Positions 12,548 through 24,835 of a stretch of DNA of 64,000 nucleotides are shown here, in pieces. Both the position numbers and the translations under genes were made by a program. The notes below the pieces were generated by a model that was given only the letters and a program-made list of their open reading frames with translations, had not been told where the DNA came from and did no database searches. The stretch comes from Hypholoma sublateritium FD-334 SS-4 (Eukaryota; Basidiomycota; Agaricomycetes; Agaricales; Strophariaceae): positions 78,935-142,934 of the forward strand of contig KN817622.1 in assembly GCA_000827495.1 (NCBI GenBank), in the 5' to 3' direction. Every line of letters starts with the position of its first letter. Within the stretch, counting starts at the first letter, position 1.

Positions 12548-13278
12548 GGAAGCGAATCTGGGAGAACAAGTTAACGATGAATAGTAGGACCATTATATAT
12601 ACCTTTCATCTCATGCCATGTACTGGAAATAGAACTATCAACTGGAATTAGATCGTAGACTGTTCACTTTATGGGTTTATGTGGAAGAACTCACACATAG
12701 AAGAATACGTGTGAGAAATCTGAAAAGTAATCCGCTGGAGCAGTGGAGCTCCCATGTGCCTGCGTTGATAGTGATATACTCAGCGCGCAGCTTTATGGAT
12801 GTTCAAAAATGTGGCATGAATTCAGATTCTAGCCGGCGAGAATTCGGTCACCCGTAATTATAAAAACCGCTAGAAAGTTACTCACCTTCGAAGTTATCGA
12901 CTCGTCGGATAGCGTCGGATGTTACCGACGTGGGACGCAGAGGTGTTGTAGTTGGAGAGTCAATGGTGAATCATGCGGAAATCTTCAAGATTCTATACTC
13001 AAGCCGCGAGGATCGAGCACCACAAGACGACATGGATATGGGGAGGTCAGCGAAGGGTGCATCGGTCAACGGTGAGTCGGTGACGGAGTTGGTTCAAGTT
13101 GTTTGGTTGAAGCCGCGGGCCCGTTATGTCGGAGTCTGCGGCATTTCCCAGGCTCTATAGGTCCACTTCCGGTTGCGCCGTGAAACCAGCAAGGTCAAGA
13201 ATACTCGTGCAGGTGTACAATAAGCTCTCATTAATCATTCAGAGACATTTTTTTCCATCGAAATTTTTTTGGAATATA
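12548..13278. other. Intergenic DNA between P450-3 and the first zinc-finger gene
   Basis: Promoter of paralog 3 plus the 3' flank of the zinc-finger gene. Short open frames at 12930-13160 show no motif. Nothing else seen. Confidence 0.4.
12593..12602 (-). promoter_or_regulatory. TATA box of P450 paralog 3
   Basis: TATATATAAT on the minus strand, 46 nt upstream of the ATG. Confidence 0.5.
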
Positions 13279-14021
13279 TTAAATAGGTTTGATGAGCACT
13301 GGTACAAACGTAGGTAGGCGAACTAAATGTCGAACCTCGATCATGTGCCGCTTGCACGCATCAGGGCGCGTGAAGACCTTACTACAGCCAGGGATTGCAC
13401 AAGGAATATCAGGTACTGTCTTGTGTTTCAGAGAGGACAGATGCCTTTTGAGGTCTCCTCCTCGATTTGCTGTGAATTTGCACCCACTATGTGGGCACTT
13501 GATGCGCTTAGGCCCAGACAACGTCGGTGCGTTCCGTCGCGTTGAGGACGTCTTCCGAGATATTTTGCCATTCCGTGTGGGCTTCGTTAATTTCTTTCGC
13601 AGGGGGGTTTTAGGAGCGTTGTGTACTGACGAGGAATCGGATTGTGTCTCGTCCGTGTAGTCGCAGTCAATCCACATCTCGTTTTCCTCCTCCAGATCCT
13701 CGAACGGATTGGTATCGAAGGATTCCGACCCAAGTCGTCCCCCGGATGATAAGGTGCGCGCCACAAACGGCTCGGCCTCTCTATCATTTTGGGTTCCTTT
13801 GTTTTCTCCCATCGAAGTCCCACCGGGAAAGCTAATGAATCACCTGTGAGCATACATGTAATAACAGTGAAACGCAGTGACGGAGATATAAACAGCTTAC
13901 CTATCGGTGCCAAAGAGAGGTTGGTTAGTAGATCCTCGATGCTGAGGTTAGGTTGTGTGGCGTTGTCCAGCTCCGGGATCGGGTCAACGGATAAGTCAGA
14001 TAATATCATACTAAGATGCAT
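13279..14021 (-). CDS. Small C2H2 zinc-finger protein A
   Basis: Predicted 226 aa in two exons, 14021-13894 and 13831-13279. The intron is 62 nt with donor gtttat and acceptor attag. A stronger-looking donor (gtaagc) five bases upstream would not restore frame with this acceptor. The start opens MHLSMILSDLS. An acidic, Ser-rich middle (EDLEEENEMW, DETQSDSSS) and a basic stretch lead to two C-terminal fingers: CPHSGC-x13-H-x5-H, then CAIPGC-x12-H-x5-H. Probably a nuclear DNA-binding regulator. The finger layout resembles the four C2H2 genes to its right. Target unknown. Confidence 0.75.
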
Positions 14022-15015
14022 AGTTTTAGAAGGTAAATGGAAAAGGGGAGAGGGTGTATGGACTGCTCTACGCCGACGTGAGTCGACCCAGTATAAATAC
14101 TGCAATGGCAGAGCAGATCTCCAGCCTTGAATTATTCATATGAGCTTGTGGCTCTAAGCTTGGACCTCCAACTAACCCCGTTGGTCGGATAATGGTTCGA
14201 ACACCCAAGCAGAGTTGACAAGCGTTCTGGATATCGCGCCTGGCCGGTTCATACAAAGGGTGGATCCCAAGTTAACCCAGCAGGTGGCCTTCGTTAAATT
14301 CCTCGGCCACAAGATATCGCTTGACTCGATTGAATCCCTTTGTCACATCTAGGAGCTTGAAAATCTACTCCATAATCATAGCACCGTAATACAGTTCAAC
14401 TGACCTATGCTCAGCACAGATACCGTGTTGAATTACTTGAAAATGGAATAAGCATGTAATAATGTGATACTTTCCAGGGACTTGAGAAATTTACAACGTA
14501 TCTCCCAACGGAATAAAACAACCAAAGTGGCCGGTCCATTTTATCACAACCTCGGAATCACCCGCCCACTCTCTCGAGACGCGTGAAAGACGCGAAGGTA
14601 TGTTTCGTTCGATTTATCGGTAGTCCCACGACACTTAGTCGTCAGTTTACCAGTGCCCATTTTGAAGAACGAGGTGGCAAGCTTGACACGGCCATTATAA
14701 TATGCGATTATCACCGGCACGCCGCGCGCCGTACACATTGTTTAGATCAGTGAGATGTGGCCAATTTTTTCTACAGAGATCTTCGGCCACCAGAAATCAA
14801 GCTTCAGCGTCCTCTTAAGAAATCGCGGTAGCAACGTAGCTTTGACCCCCCGCATATCGTAATGTCTGAATCGGCCCCATCACAACGACTCGAAACAATG
14901 TAACTTCTACATCGTATACAAGGAGAAATTTATAAAGTATAGTCGTACAACGACATTGGTACCTCCAACATCGCCCACTTCCTCGTCCTATATACTACTC
15001 ACTACCGCACAAACG
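14022..15015. other. Intergenic DNA between divergent zinc-finger genes A and B
   Basis: Shared promoter region of two divergently transcribed C2H2 genes. It contains a GGTTCGAAC sequence at about 14191 resembling a Pol III B box, but no tRNA fold was found around it. Nothing else seen. Confidence 0.4.
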
Positions 15016-15743
15016 ATGCAATTTCCATATCTCTCCCCAGAGTCTCTCAATGACATCTACGTTATAGCTCAAACAACATCAGGTCCCATATACACACCGG
15101 AGTTTATGAACATGCTGGAACACATGCTGTACGTCTAGGAAATCTTATATTACTCCGAAACAATAGCCTTATTACTGCACAGCGACGAGACCAGCCGGAA
15201 AACAGAATTGGCTCACCAGCACAGTTTCCATCAACAACCCGAGACACATCAGCCATGCTCAGTCTTCACGCATCCAATCAGCGAACCATACCTCCCAGAT
15301 GGTTCACCTTCTTCGGCCAGCTCGTCTTCTTTATCTGGAGACACTTTCGTCAGATATGTGCCTACCGCAGTAGCCGGCACATCTGTACTTCCCCTGAGGA
15401 AGATCCAACAATCCTCAAAACCTAGACGTCAGACAACAACGAAGAAAAACGCTGTCTGGCTCAAGGCGGATGCGAGCAGAAAAGAGCAAGAAAGAAAGTT
15501 CTTTGCAAACATCCCGAATTTTCCAATTGCAAGCAGACATGCAAGACGGCTAATGATTTGAGACGTCACGAATTGAGCCACGATGGACCCCAATGCCGCT
15601 GTACGATTGGTATATGCGCCTCTCTCGAGAAGAAGTATGCGCGCGTAGACTCTCTCCGAAGACATCAGAAAGAGCGGCACACTCCGCAAGAACGATCAGA
15701 GCATGCGGGGAGTGGAGCACCTGCTGTTCTGTGGCACATTTAG
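15016..15743 (+). CDS. Small C2H2 zinc-finger protein B
   Basis: Predicted 205 aa in three exons: 15016-15128, 15183-15369, 15426-15743 (618 nt). The second intron (donor gtagcc, acceptor cctag) switches frame into the finger region; without it the frame closes at about 15561. The ATG at 15016 opens MQFPYLSPESLNDIY; an in-frame upstream ATG at 14956 is less likely. A Ser/Pro-rich linker precedes a basic stretch (QKRARKKVLC) and two fingers, one starting CKHPEFSNC and ending HELSH, the other starting CRCTIGIC and ending HQKERH. Likely a nuclear regulator. It is divergent from zinc-finger gene A, and the two may be old duplicates. Confidence 0.72.
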
Positions 15744-18700
15744 TCTACTCCAAGTCTACTCTCGCCAAACTCTCGCTCTTGCATATATTTATAAATATAT
15801 TTATATATCTTCTTCGCTGCTTTGTCGGTTTCATAGACCTTCTGAGCGCAGTCGAAGTGTATGCGTAATTAAAATTCGATACCTACGATTAACTTTCGAG
15901 TACATTTATATCCACTGGCGTCTATTATTAAGCGCTCATCATGACGCGACGCGACGCGCCAGTGATTCACGTGTTTACAATTCCCACGTAAACAGTTTGA
16001 GCTGTCGACTTGTCGCTAACCAAGTGTCCATCTCAAGTCCATCTACAAGAAGCTTGTTGTCCTGACCTCTGACATTCACGCATAGACCGAGCACGCACTA
16101 CCGATTACCGCCTCTCCTCTGCTTTTGGGCTCCCTCGCACATTCCTCTCTCGGGACACCTGGCACTAGGAGTATATTTACCTAGCCGCGTCTATTCCACA
16201 TAGGTCCTCTCATTACTCGTGAATTGACTCGCAATCACAGGTCGGCGTAGCTTCTGAAAGTCCTAGTCAGCCGCCATTGTCGACACAGTCTAAACGCGTT
16301 ATCCATGGTGATCCATCGATCATCCCCCATCTATGAATGGCTGTGATCGACGCTTCACAGCACGTCTGCCTACAAGTCAAGTACCGCGTCAAATCACCAC
16401 TGCCCGCATCGCGTCAAGCCACAGCCATACCCATGCCTACTTCGCTGCTAGTTTGAGTGTGGCCCTGGGTGCAGATGTGCCGCGGTATGCTCTATCTTCG
16501 TCAACCCTCACCCACAAATGTGAGCTTCGAGAACGTGAACGATCACTATACTCCTGCAACTCCAGCGGCTCAGTGTTCTGCTCCTCATCTCCACGGCAGG
16601 CGCACATGCCTCAACAATGGAATTTTCAGTGAGCTGTCTTACCAAGCATGTGTGGTGTATCAGCCGCTCATGCTGACGTCGGCCCCCTTTTGTTGCGCCA
16701 GGCGCAGTCCCAAGGATTAGAATCATAGATCGAAGCGCCTCTATATCGGCGAGTGTGCGCCTACTCAAACCACGTCGCTCACGCCCCAGCCCGTCTTCTG
16801 TCGTCCGTATACTTGGTACATCGAAACATTTACTCCGTATCCTCTCGATGCTCGACTCTCGACTCTCACACAGGTCAGAAGCATGGTGGTCCTGCGCTGG
16901 CAGTCGATTCCAAACTCGGGATGGATGCCATCAATGTGGTGGATATCTAGGTCGCAGTCGCTGTCGTCTTCTCGCTCGGAGATTAAGACCCTAGCACTCA
17001 ACTTCCTTCCTCCGACTCCTCTCATTCCGACTTCGCCACACTTTCCCAGCGGCCCATTTTCCAGGTTACGTGCTCAGGACGACACGACGGCCGTGATATT
17101 TGACTATGCTTTGTTTCTCAAAGCTCATTTTCGCGCCGGGGTCAAGTTGTCGTTCGCGCAGACTCCCACATCCATCCTCGCGTCCTAGAAGTCTCCTGTG
17201 TCGATCTATTATCACCTTGGTATCTGGACGAATCTACGCAGGCGGTGCTCCTTCCGTTTACCTGTGTCTCGCCGTCGGAATGCCGATCGCATCAACGTAC
17301 TAGGTTAGACTGCTCTTGTTCGTATCAAGTACTGAACTGACGTATCAACTCTCTTCTCTCTCTGCAGAACAGCGACTAGCAGATTGAATATTCCGTTGGA
17401 CTCATTCTATGAACAACTGCGAACCCGTTTCTTGCATGGGGCCTCTGGGATGTCCTGATGTAAGACTGGTGTACTTTCGTGATCAATTGTACTTATAAAT
17501 GACGTTGAGTACGCCACAGTTGGTGTGTTGGCAGGTCGCACATATATCCCTGTCTCTCTACCCCTTCCAGCAGTCGAGGCCGATAGTTCCCCGTGCGAGA
17601 TTATGCTTCATCAGCTGCATTCGGTCTTGTCTTGAATGCCTGGAGACTGCATTGACGGTATGCATCCGCGTTAGAGCGTTAGAGCTATATGCTGTGTTTC
17701 TGAAGTGTTCAATGTTTAGGATGATTATACAACTTAATTGATTAGATCTTATTACTGCGCTTGACCTCCAGGTGTGCGACACTGTTTGAGCGCTGCCGCC
17801 AGCGGAAATACCGTCATGAGCAGATCGCATCTGAGCTCGTCCGGCCTAATCACAACGTATGCACAGGGTAGTTAAATATCCAAGGTCACGACAGTTTGAC
17901 GATGATCGATGGCGATAATCGTTTAACCATACCTTCTCACCTACATAAATCGCGCTCATCCCCCCCTCTTTCTCCGAACTTTTTGCTCTGGGAAATAATA
18001 ACCCCCAAAGTCGGTATTATTTGAAAACTCGGTACTAACCCCGATCACGCAATGCAAAGTGTTCAGCTAGTGCAAAATGCCATCTCAACGACTCAATATT
18101 TGGACTTTATTCTCGATAATTATTTTATACACTCTTTATAAGGTTACCTACAACCTCCAAAAATTTAAACAGAAAAATTCTCAATCGTTGAAGCAAAAAC
18201 ATTTATTTGGTAGCTTTGTGTGCTCAAAATAGCATCAANATGAATGTTGCTTGGAGGACAGGGCCTCACTGTCTGGTTCACCACTCACGAAACTTTCCAA
18301 AAAGTGTCTATATACTTTGAACTATATCCCGGTTCAGTCTCAGAGCGAGAGGGACTCTCATTGTCGTTATAAATGCAAATGAGTGCTTTTTTGGTGTTCG
18401 AGCGTGACAGATGGAAGGTCAGTTCAAACTCCGACTGCAATCAACCTCGGCATTCCCGATTTAGGTCCGATTGATGTGATCATCCTGCTCAAGACGGTGT
18501 GGATGAACATGAAAGTGAATCCGACACTGAAGAACCGCCGTCGCAAAGGCGCAGACACTAATCGATGATGGTGCGTTGAGAGATGCGAAGCTGATCAGTG
18601 TTGGATAAGTGATACTGATAATACGCTGATTAGATCACCTGTCGGAACTTGAAATGGACAGTGACATCGTGTGACATCATTTTGCACTACGTGGACTTTT

Positions 18701-19920
18701 GGCTGTTTTTGAACACCCTCGCGCGGAAGTCTTCCGAAGGGCTTTTCACGGGTCTAATAATTATATAAAAATAGGATTTCAATAGCCAATACACGAGTCT
18801 ACCTGTATCTAAAGTTATACGTATACTTGATTTGTATGTGGCCAGATAATTGCTCAACAGTCAAAATTTTGCATTACCCGGCGTCGGTTAGTAGCGTCTA
18901 TAGATCAATCTTCGTTCGATGAAATACTAATGAGCGTAGTCCCGAAAACTGCGGCAGGGCTTTATGCTCCTGTTTGGTGCATCCCCTTGCGTGAAGGTAA
19001 AGGGGTCTATAGGACCTACACAGACCTTTGTTCTCTCAATGGAAGAGCGTGATCCAACTCGATCTTGCTCGTTAGATGAGAATAACGAATCTCAAAAAAC
19101 AGCAAGGGGGAATCGGCCATATTCCCCAGACGGGCGTCTTACTTACTGTAGGAGATATCCTGAAGGGGCTGCTCCATCCCCACTTCTTTCCATTGTCCGG
19201 GCTCGTGCTGCTTTGACAACGCGTACGGCCACAGCAGGCTGCGCATACGGCCACATCTGCGCATTCTTCCCAGATCGCTGAACGCCTGTGGCTCACGGCC
19301 ACCTGCTCTGCTCGAATATGATGCGAAGCGTCCTCGTCCTGTGCCCATGAACACGCTCCACGTTTTTCAGACACGCCCAATATTTTGCCCCGGTACAAAG
19401 TATTTTGAACACATCCCGATTGCAAAGAGGAGTCAGACGCCAATGGCCTCAATGCCTAAGTATTAGATACCCCTATGCTTTACTGTAGCTAGGCCTTCCC
19501 GACTAGACCTTCCCGACGACAGTGCACCAATATATCTTCAACCCCCATATTCATGGGTGATCCAGACCGGTACAATGGTCCGCCGGACCAACCTAAGAAT
19601 TCACACATTGTTTGACGAACCTTTGTCGGCATCACTACGTTCAGATGTCACGTTGCCTAGTTTGAGTATGGACCAACAGGGACCAATGTCCCAACACAGG
19701 CGTACCATCAATTCTTGAACGAGGGAAGTAGCACAGCATGGACCTGCTGCACGTCCCCTTTTAGAATTTCCGCCACATCGAAGTTCAATGGCTACATATC
19801 CATCGTTCAGAATTGAAATACTATATAATACGAGTCTTCAATCCTCTTGAAAGTCCATAATTTCCCTACAACCAAGTCCCTCACCCCTGCACGCCATCTA
19901 AATTTATCAGACCTTGAAGT
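15744..19920. other. Long gene-poor stretch inside the zinc-finger cluster
   Basis: About 4.2 kb with no supported gene. Open frames at 16333-16632, 16753-17188 and 18964-19452 are short, overlapping and without motifs. The DNA becomes AT-rich around 18000-18300 and carries one ambiguous base at 18239. It may hold decayed members of the neighbouring families, but I could not align any. Confidence 0.4.
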
Positions 19921-21088
19921 ATGTCGTATCAGTTCTCGCTAGGGGAGTTGCATGAAATGCGCGAAAGGTATTTCACTGTGTTCGGGTCAAGGTTGTCGGT
20001 AATCTCACCTTTGCGCATTCAGGATGTTTCCAGGATCTATTAGCCTTAAAGTCGCTCATTCTGAGGAGGAGTTCCCTCTCTTGCCACTGATATGGAGTCC
20101 AAGGTCTGTTCTTTAACTTATTAGTCCCTTGAATATAAAGCCAGTCACTGAAGTCATATGATGTTTAGCCCCAGGATAGACAGTCCATCCACAGACAGCA
20201 ACTCATCAGACGAGGATTCCAGTGCGAATTCAGCAAGGTATGATCTTCCTTGTCTATGATTGTATATATTTCTGGAACTTATGTCATGCAATCGATCTCA
20301 GCGGAAGTTCGATGTATAGCTCCCCCTCAACCTACGGACAACAAGGGTGGCAGCCTACACCTCCTATAAGCCAATCTTCTGGACTCAATGAATATCGGGA
20401 CATGTTGGATCATCCCGCTTCGCCACATCTGCAAAAACAGGTCTCGTTCTCGCTTCCTCCGAGATCAGTGCAGCATATGAGCATGCAGGCCTCGACGTCT
20501 GCGCATCCGTTGAACGCGTCCTACGTGTTCAGTGAATTCCTGGATAGCCTCGAATATTCCCAGCAACAGCAGAGGTTATTCAATCCTCCGCGGTCGATAT
20601 CCTCCTTTGCAAATGTTTCTCCACTTGTAAGATCAACCCATAACTCTGGTTTCGCTTACACGAATGGGGGTCAGCCTGAAGCAGAGTATTCCTACCAAAA
20701 ATCCTCATTTCCGCAATCTTTTCCGGGGCTAGCTGAGCCTACGCCGACTGGAGGCACCCCAATCTGGAAACACTGGGACCCATCTCACAGTCTGTTCACC
20801 GCGGGGTCGACGAACTCAGCAGCCTTCGCCTCCACTCTTCCGCCACAGTCAGGCCCTCAAAGGACGGCTGATCGAATACCCTCCGACACGAGAATGTCTC
20901 CCTACGAAGATCCGGAAAAGAGGTTTAAATGCGAAGAATGTGGGCGCAGGATGAAAAGGAAAGCGGACATGCAAAGGCACCTACTGTCGCACGGAGGAAA
21001 GAAATTCTTCTGCACTCATACGGGGTGTGGTGCAGGGTTCAAGCACGACGACTCGTTCAAAAGACATATGAAATACCAGCACAGATAG
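19921..21088 (+). CDS. C2H2 zinc-finger protein C
   Basis: Predicted 327 aa in four exons: 19921-19967, 20023-20103, 20169-20237, 20302-21088 (984 nt, phases consistent). Three small 5' exons encode MSYQFSLGELHEMRER and an acidic Ser-rich segment (SSDEDSS). The large last exon is Ser/Pro/Gln-rich and ends in two tight C2H2 fingers: CEECGRRMKRKADMQRHLLSH and a second starting CTHTGCGAGFKHDDSFKRH and ending MKYQH just before the stop. The long low-complexity body would suit an activation domain. Probably a nuclear transcription factor; no target can be inferred. Confidence 0.8.
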
Positions 21089-22051
21089 CTATTGTCGCGA
21101 GTGGTCTTCATTATTTTTGCCATGACTAATAGTTTCTCTTCCGGTGCTACTAAATTATTGCGTTCAAGGGCTGTGTTTGTATGATGATATATCTATATTC
21201 CTACTCTTCTTATTCTATATGCCCTTGGTAATTGCCAGACAATTATGACGTTGGTTTTCCAAGTTTTGTGTACGCTTTATTGTAATTCTGGCGTTGTCTT
21301 CGGCATGTCTCTTCCGCGCAAGTTCCCAATATTGACTGAGAATCTACGCCGTGGTATTCAGGAGGGTGTCTCGATCCTACGATTCAAAAAGTAGCCCATA
21401 TTAATGTCGCGCTATCATAAGAAGGATCTCATGGATTCGAATACCAGCATTCTGATAAAAATATATGGTACTATGTCTTTCCAATCAATCAGCAAATTAT
21501 GCTGATCGGCCGCAAGATCACAGTGGTGGCTACGTACATCCTTTTCGAAGGACGACACGCACATTTACAAGCCATCATTAAAAGCGGATAGCCTCGTCCA
21601 GGCGACTCATGGTACTCAGACACTCTTCAACTTGCGTCGTGGCCAGTCGTACAGACCGTTGCAAACGTGGGTGCTGGAAGATGGACAATACCGCTGCGCA
21701 TTGGGAAATTATAAAAACATGTTGACGCAAGCAACTTTATCAAGGCTAAGATATTAAGCAATAGTCTGGCGGTTTACACTCCACCATATGGTTCGCCACC
21801 GTAGAGTATAAACGATGAATCAAAAAAAAAAAAAAAAAAAGTCTGGCGATGCTCAGACTTCGTGACAGGTACTCTATCCAGGCTGCAAACTGTTCATACT
21901 GGGCTTTGTTGATTGCGCCAAATATGTACATACGCGCCCACATGTCGTGATACTTAGAAGTTCAAATGTCGAGCCTGATATTTTGCCAACGTTTATAACT
22001 GCTTACATCTTCACTCTCATCACCGGGACCACTCTCAACGGTCCAATCGAC
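21089..22051. other. Intergenic DNA with an 18-base A run
   Basis: No gene. Contains a run of about 18 A at 21823-21840 and, just before it, a short sequence (ccgtagagtataaacgatga) that recurs almost exactly near 28310. Confidence 0.5.
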
Positions 22052-22896
22052 ATGAACTCCCAGTATCAATCGGGGTAAGTTGCTCACTGATTGATGACGT
22101 TCGAAGGGTCAAACCCTAAAGCTTAATGCACAACCACTTTCCAGGCTTGCAGAGCTTCAGACAAAGGATTTTATCGAGGAATTATTTTCTGTTTGGAACG
22201 TAGAGATGCCGCAAGAAGATGTATTCAGTAAGTCTAATAAAGTGCCACCAATGGAGATCACCATTCACAGGACGCTTAAAACTAGATCACTCAACGCCTT
22301 CGTCAGTGGCATCAGTCGCATTGAGATCATCACTCTCGCGAAAGAGAGTCACTGAGGAGAACACGACTGGTATTGTGCTTCCCAAGACAGCAAAAAGAGT
22401 CAGGAAGACCACTGCGCCATCAGCGACGACGACTTCGATATCAATCCGATCAGGTGCGGCGACTTCAAAGTCGGCCGCTAAATGCAGGAGATCGGCAGCA
22501 AAGAATCCTCGCGTAGCGACGCGCAAATCGGAAAGACAGCAAGAGAAGGCAAGGGAATGTATCCTGGCAAAGAGTGACAGTGGGCAGGTAGACGAGCACA
22601 GTTCTCGCCCGCCTACTAAGAGGGCCAAACGGACGAAGCAAATGCAATCAACGTCACCGATAACCTCAACGACGCCACAAGCACCCCCAGAGCAAACGGA
22701 CAGACCTTTCGTATGTGAAGGGTGCCCTTCCGGATTTACAGCGAACAGGAAGATTGATCTCATTCGCCATTACGAGTCCACCTTGCACAGTAAACATCCC
22801 GCTTATCTTTGCACCAAAGCACCGTGCGATGAGAACAACGTAACCTTCACCAGGGAATCCTCCTATAAACGCCACGTAAAGCGTCAGCATTCGTAA
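22052..22896 (+). CDS. C2H2 zinc-finger protein D
   Basis: Predicted 243 aa in three exons: 22052-22074, 22145-22227, 22271-22896 (732 nt). The N-terminus (MNSQYQSGLAELQ) is similar in style to protein C. The middle is very basic and Ser/Thr/Ala-rich (many KS, RK, KR pairs), likely nuclear localisation and DNA contact. Two C-terminal fingers: CEGCPSGFTANRKIDLIRH with a longer spacer to the last His, then CTKAPC to KRHVKRQH. FTANR at this place is shared with protein A, which supports common descent. Confidence 0.78.
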
Positions 22897-23099
22897 AAAT
22901 GTGTCCTGAAAATCTACTAGTACAGTGTTGTACCAATCCGACTTCGGTAATAAACTAATATTTGAAATTCAGCCGCGGTGAAAACGGATCTCTGAACCTA
23001 CTTAATTTATGTCCCACAAAGATATAACGTGTAAGCCCTTATTATTTTCCCAACAATTGTTGTAAATGGATAAAGAGAGACGAAAGCGAAGATCAATTG

Positions 23100-23370
23100 T
23101 ACCGTCGTCCGAAGCTATTGGCCGCAATTATCTCACATTTCGCCGGCGCGCTATCTTCATCTTGGAATTTCTCTGGAGTGAAGTTGGAGAATTTCTCGTA
23201 GGCCCCTTTGCTGTGTGCAATTGTCCTATTATCTAGGTACGTCAGTATGGATAGGCGTGATTGGAGTCGTGAGCTTTGAAGGAGCGGAGCGTACGAGAAT
23301 AATCTGATCCTATATGTGGTATAGGGTGAGCACCACCTGGGATAATCACCCCTTGTAAAAATTAGTACGT
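23100..23370 (-). pseudogene. Decayed cytochrome P450 fragment
   Basis: The minus strand reads RTIAHSKGAYEKFSNFTPEK and continues through FQDEDSAPAKC to NSFGRR (23236-23103). This aligns with the exon of the intact P450s running from 'THDEEVYKNP' through 'PERFLDENG' to 'YGFGRR'. PERF has become PEKF. About 100 bases upstream, LQGVIIPGG (about 23360-23334) matches the 'YKGYYIPKG' segment. No heme-Cys exon, I-helix or N-terminus was found. A relic of a fourth P450, about 10.5 kb from the intact trio. Confidence 0.65.
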
Positions 23371-23550
23371 CCTAATTACACTGTTTTGAGAATTAAGTAG
23401 TCACGACTACCTAGCTCTAGATAGTGATTTCATTTGTTCGACTCACATGTATAAATTAAGTTTTTCCTAGCCCATGACGGTTTGATAAAGAGGAGTAAGT
23501 AAAGGGCTCCGAGTTGGTTCAGAGTAAGTACTTAGCGCTTAGCCTCGGTC

Positions 23551-23606
23551 AGTCGTTGAACGTTGAACGTTGACGGAGTCTCAGTGACGTTGACCCAACG
23601 TTGACC
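23551..23606 (+). promoter_or_regulatory. CGTTGA(A/C) repeat cluster upstream of PHO88
   Basis: Five copies of cgttga(a/c) in 56 bp: three in direct tandem (23554-23573) and two more reading acgttgacc. They end about 100 bp before the PHO88 ATG. CGTTGACC also forms the arm of the inverted repeat at 8357-8423. Confidence 0.45.
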
Positions 23607-23702
23607 ACGCGCCGGAAATATCCGATTATGTAATGCTGTGATCAACACGTCGGTCTCATTTGCAGTTTGTTGTGGCTTCCTGTCATCCACCTACGAGTCA
23701 AG

Positions 23703-24835
23703 ATGAACGCCGCCGTCCAAAACATGGTGATATCCCTCGGGGCGATGCAGGGTGAGTGTTTCTTTTGCTTTTTACTGACAGTTCTCTCACTTCCTAGACC
23801 GAAGTCGCTCGCAAAATCCCCTTCGACGATCCTATCGTCCTCAATTACGTTCGCATCGGCTATGTCTTCTCTCAACTCCTCGCATTGGGAACCTATTTCT
23901 ATCTTTCACGCGTCGTACGCAGCTTAATACTCTCATATCCGAACATGGGAGCTAACCATGTGTTTTCGTGGCTTGCAGATCAAGCAAAAGAATGATAAGA
24001 CAGTTTTGAGATACGGTTCGTCTGCGCGCTGGTGACGGGTAATATCGAATGATTGATTAGTTCATTCAACAGCGGAACCCCCTTCTCCCTTGGTGTGGCA
24101 TAAACTTGGTTTTTCACGCGTAGCAATGCTGACAGGGGTGGGCAGTCCCAACAGGACGGAGAAAAGGTTGTCGTCACTACAATCCGCGATTACGACCTCG
24201 CGGAGACCAAAAAGCTGGTGAGCCACATGCATAACCTCCGCTCCTACTCCGCCCATCTCATCGTCAGCGTAGTTGCGCTCAGTTTACATGGGCGTCGCGA
24301 TGATGGGTGTCATGCACATCTACTTCCACTTCACGCAACCTCTCTTCATCCAGGGCCTCATGGGACTCAAGAATATTTACGATGCACCCCTTGTATCCAT
24401 CCACCTTCTTGGAAAGCCCGCTGTCGACAGCCTGGCACGGCCTTTCAAGGTTGCATCGATGTTAGGAGGTAAGCGTCTGTCCATTTGATCATGCACTCGG
24501 TTTGTATCCACTTCCTGTGATTTCTTCCGTGGTGAGGGTATGCCTCCATTATGCCTTCTGGCTTCTCTTTTTCATCTGCGGAAAACCTCTTTCACTCCTG
24601 CGTCGAACTTGTCGCCTTTCCCTTACACAGGCCGGCATATCTATCTTGTCCTCTTTTTCATACACTCTTCTACTCGGCGTTGGGGTCATTTCGTCTTCGC
24701 TATCCCGTTACTGACCCCATTCTTATTTCTGTAGCGCCCACTGACACGAAAACTGTCCCTGAAGCTGGGAAAACCGCATTCATCACGGAGGTTGAGTCTG
24801 ACTCGGAGGAAACCGTTGTTGACAAGGAGGAGTAG
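23703..24835 (+). CDS. PHO88: Pho88/SND3-family ER membrane protein
   Basis: Predicted 198 aa in seven exons: 23703-23751, 23805-23914, 23979-24015, 24073-24094, 24136-24217, 24273-24468, 24735-24835 (597 nt). Family signatures are clear: ARKIPFDDP near the N-terminus, YVRIGYVFSQ in the membrane segment, IKQKNDKTVLRY, TTIRDYDLAETKKL, and a C-terminal half with MGVMHIYFHFTQPLFIQ and GLKNIYDAPLVSIHLLGKPA. In yeast the homolog (Pho88/Snd3) is an ER protein linked to phosphate uptake and to the SND membrane-targeting route. The tail ends in an acidic stretch (DSEETVVDKEE). Length and motifs are normal, so it looks functional. Intron 1 uses acceptor accgaag; an earlier tag would break frame. Confidence 0.93.

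Noticed and set aside
14185..14200. Pol III B-box-like GGTTCGAAC, possible tRNA
   Set aside because: No matching A box at the right distance and no cloverleaf or acceptor stem could be drawn around it.
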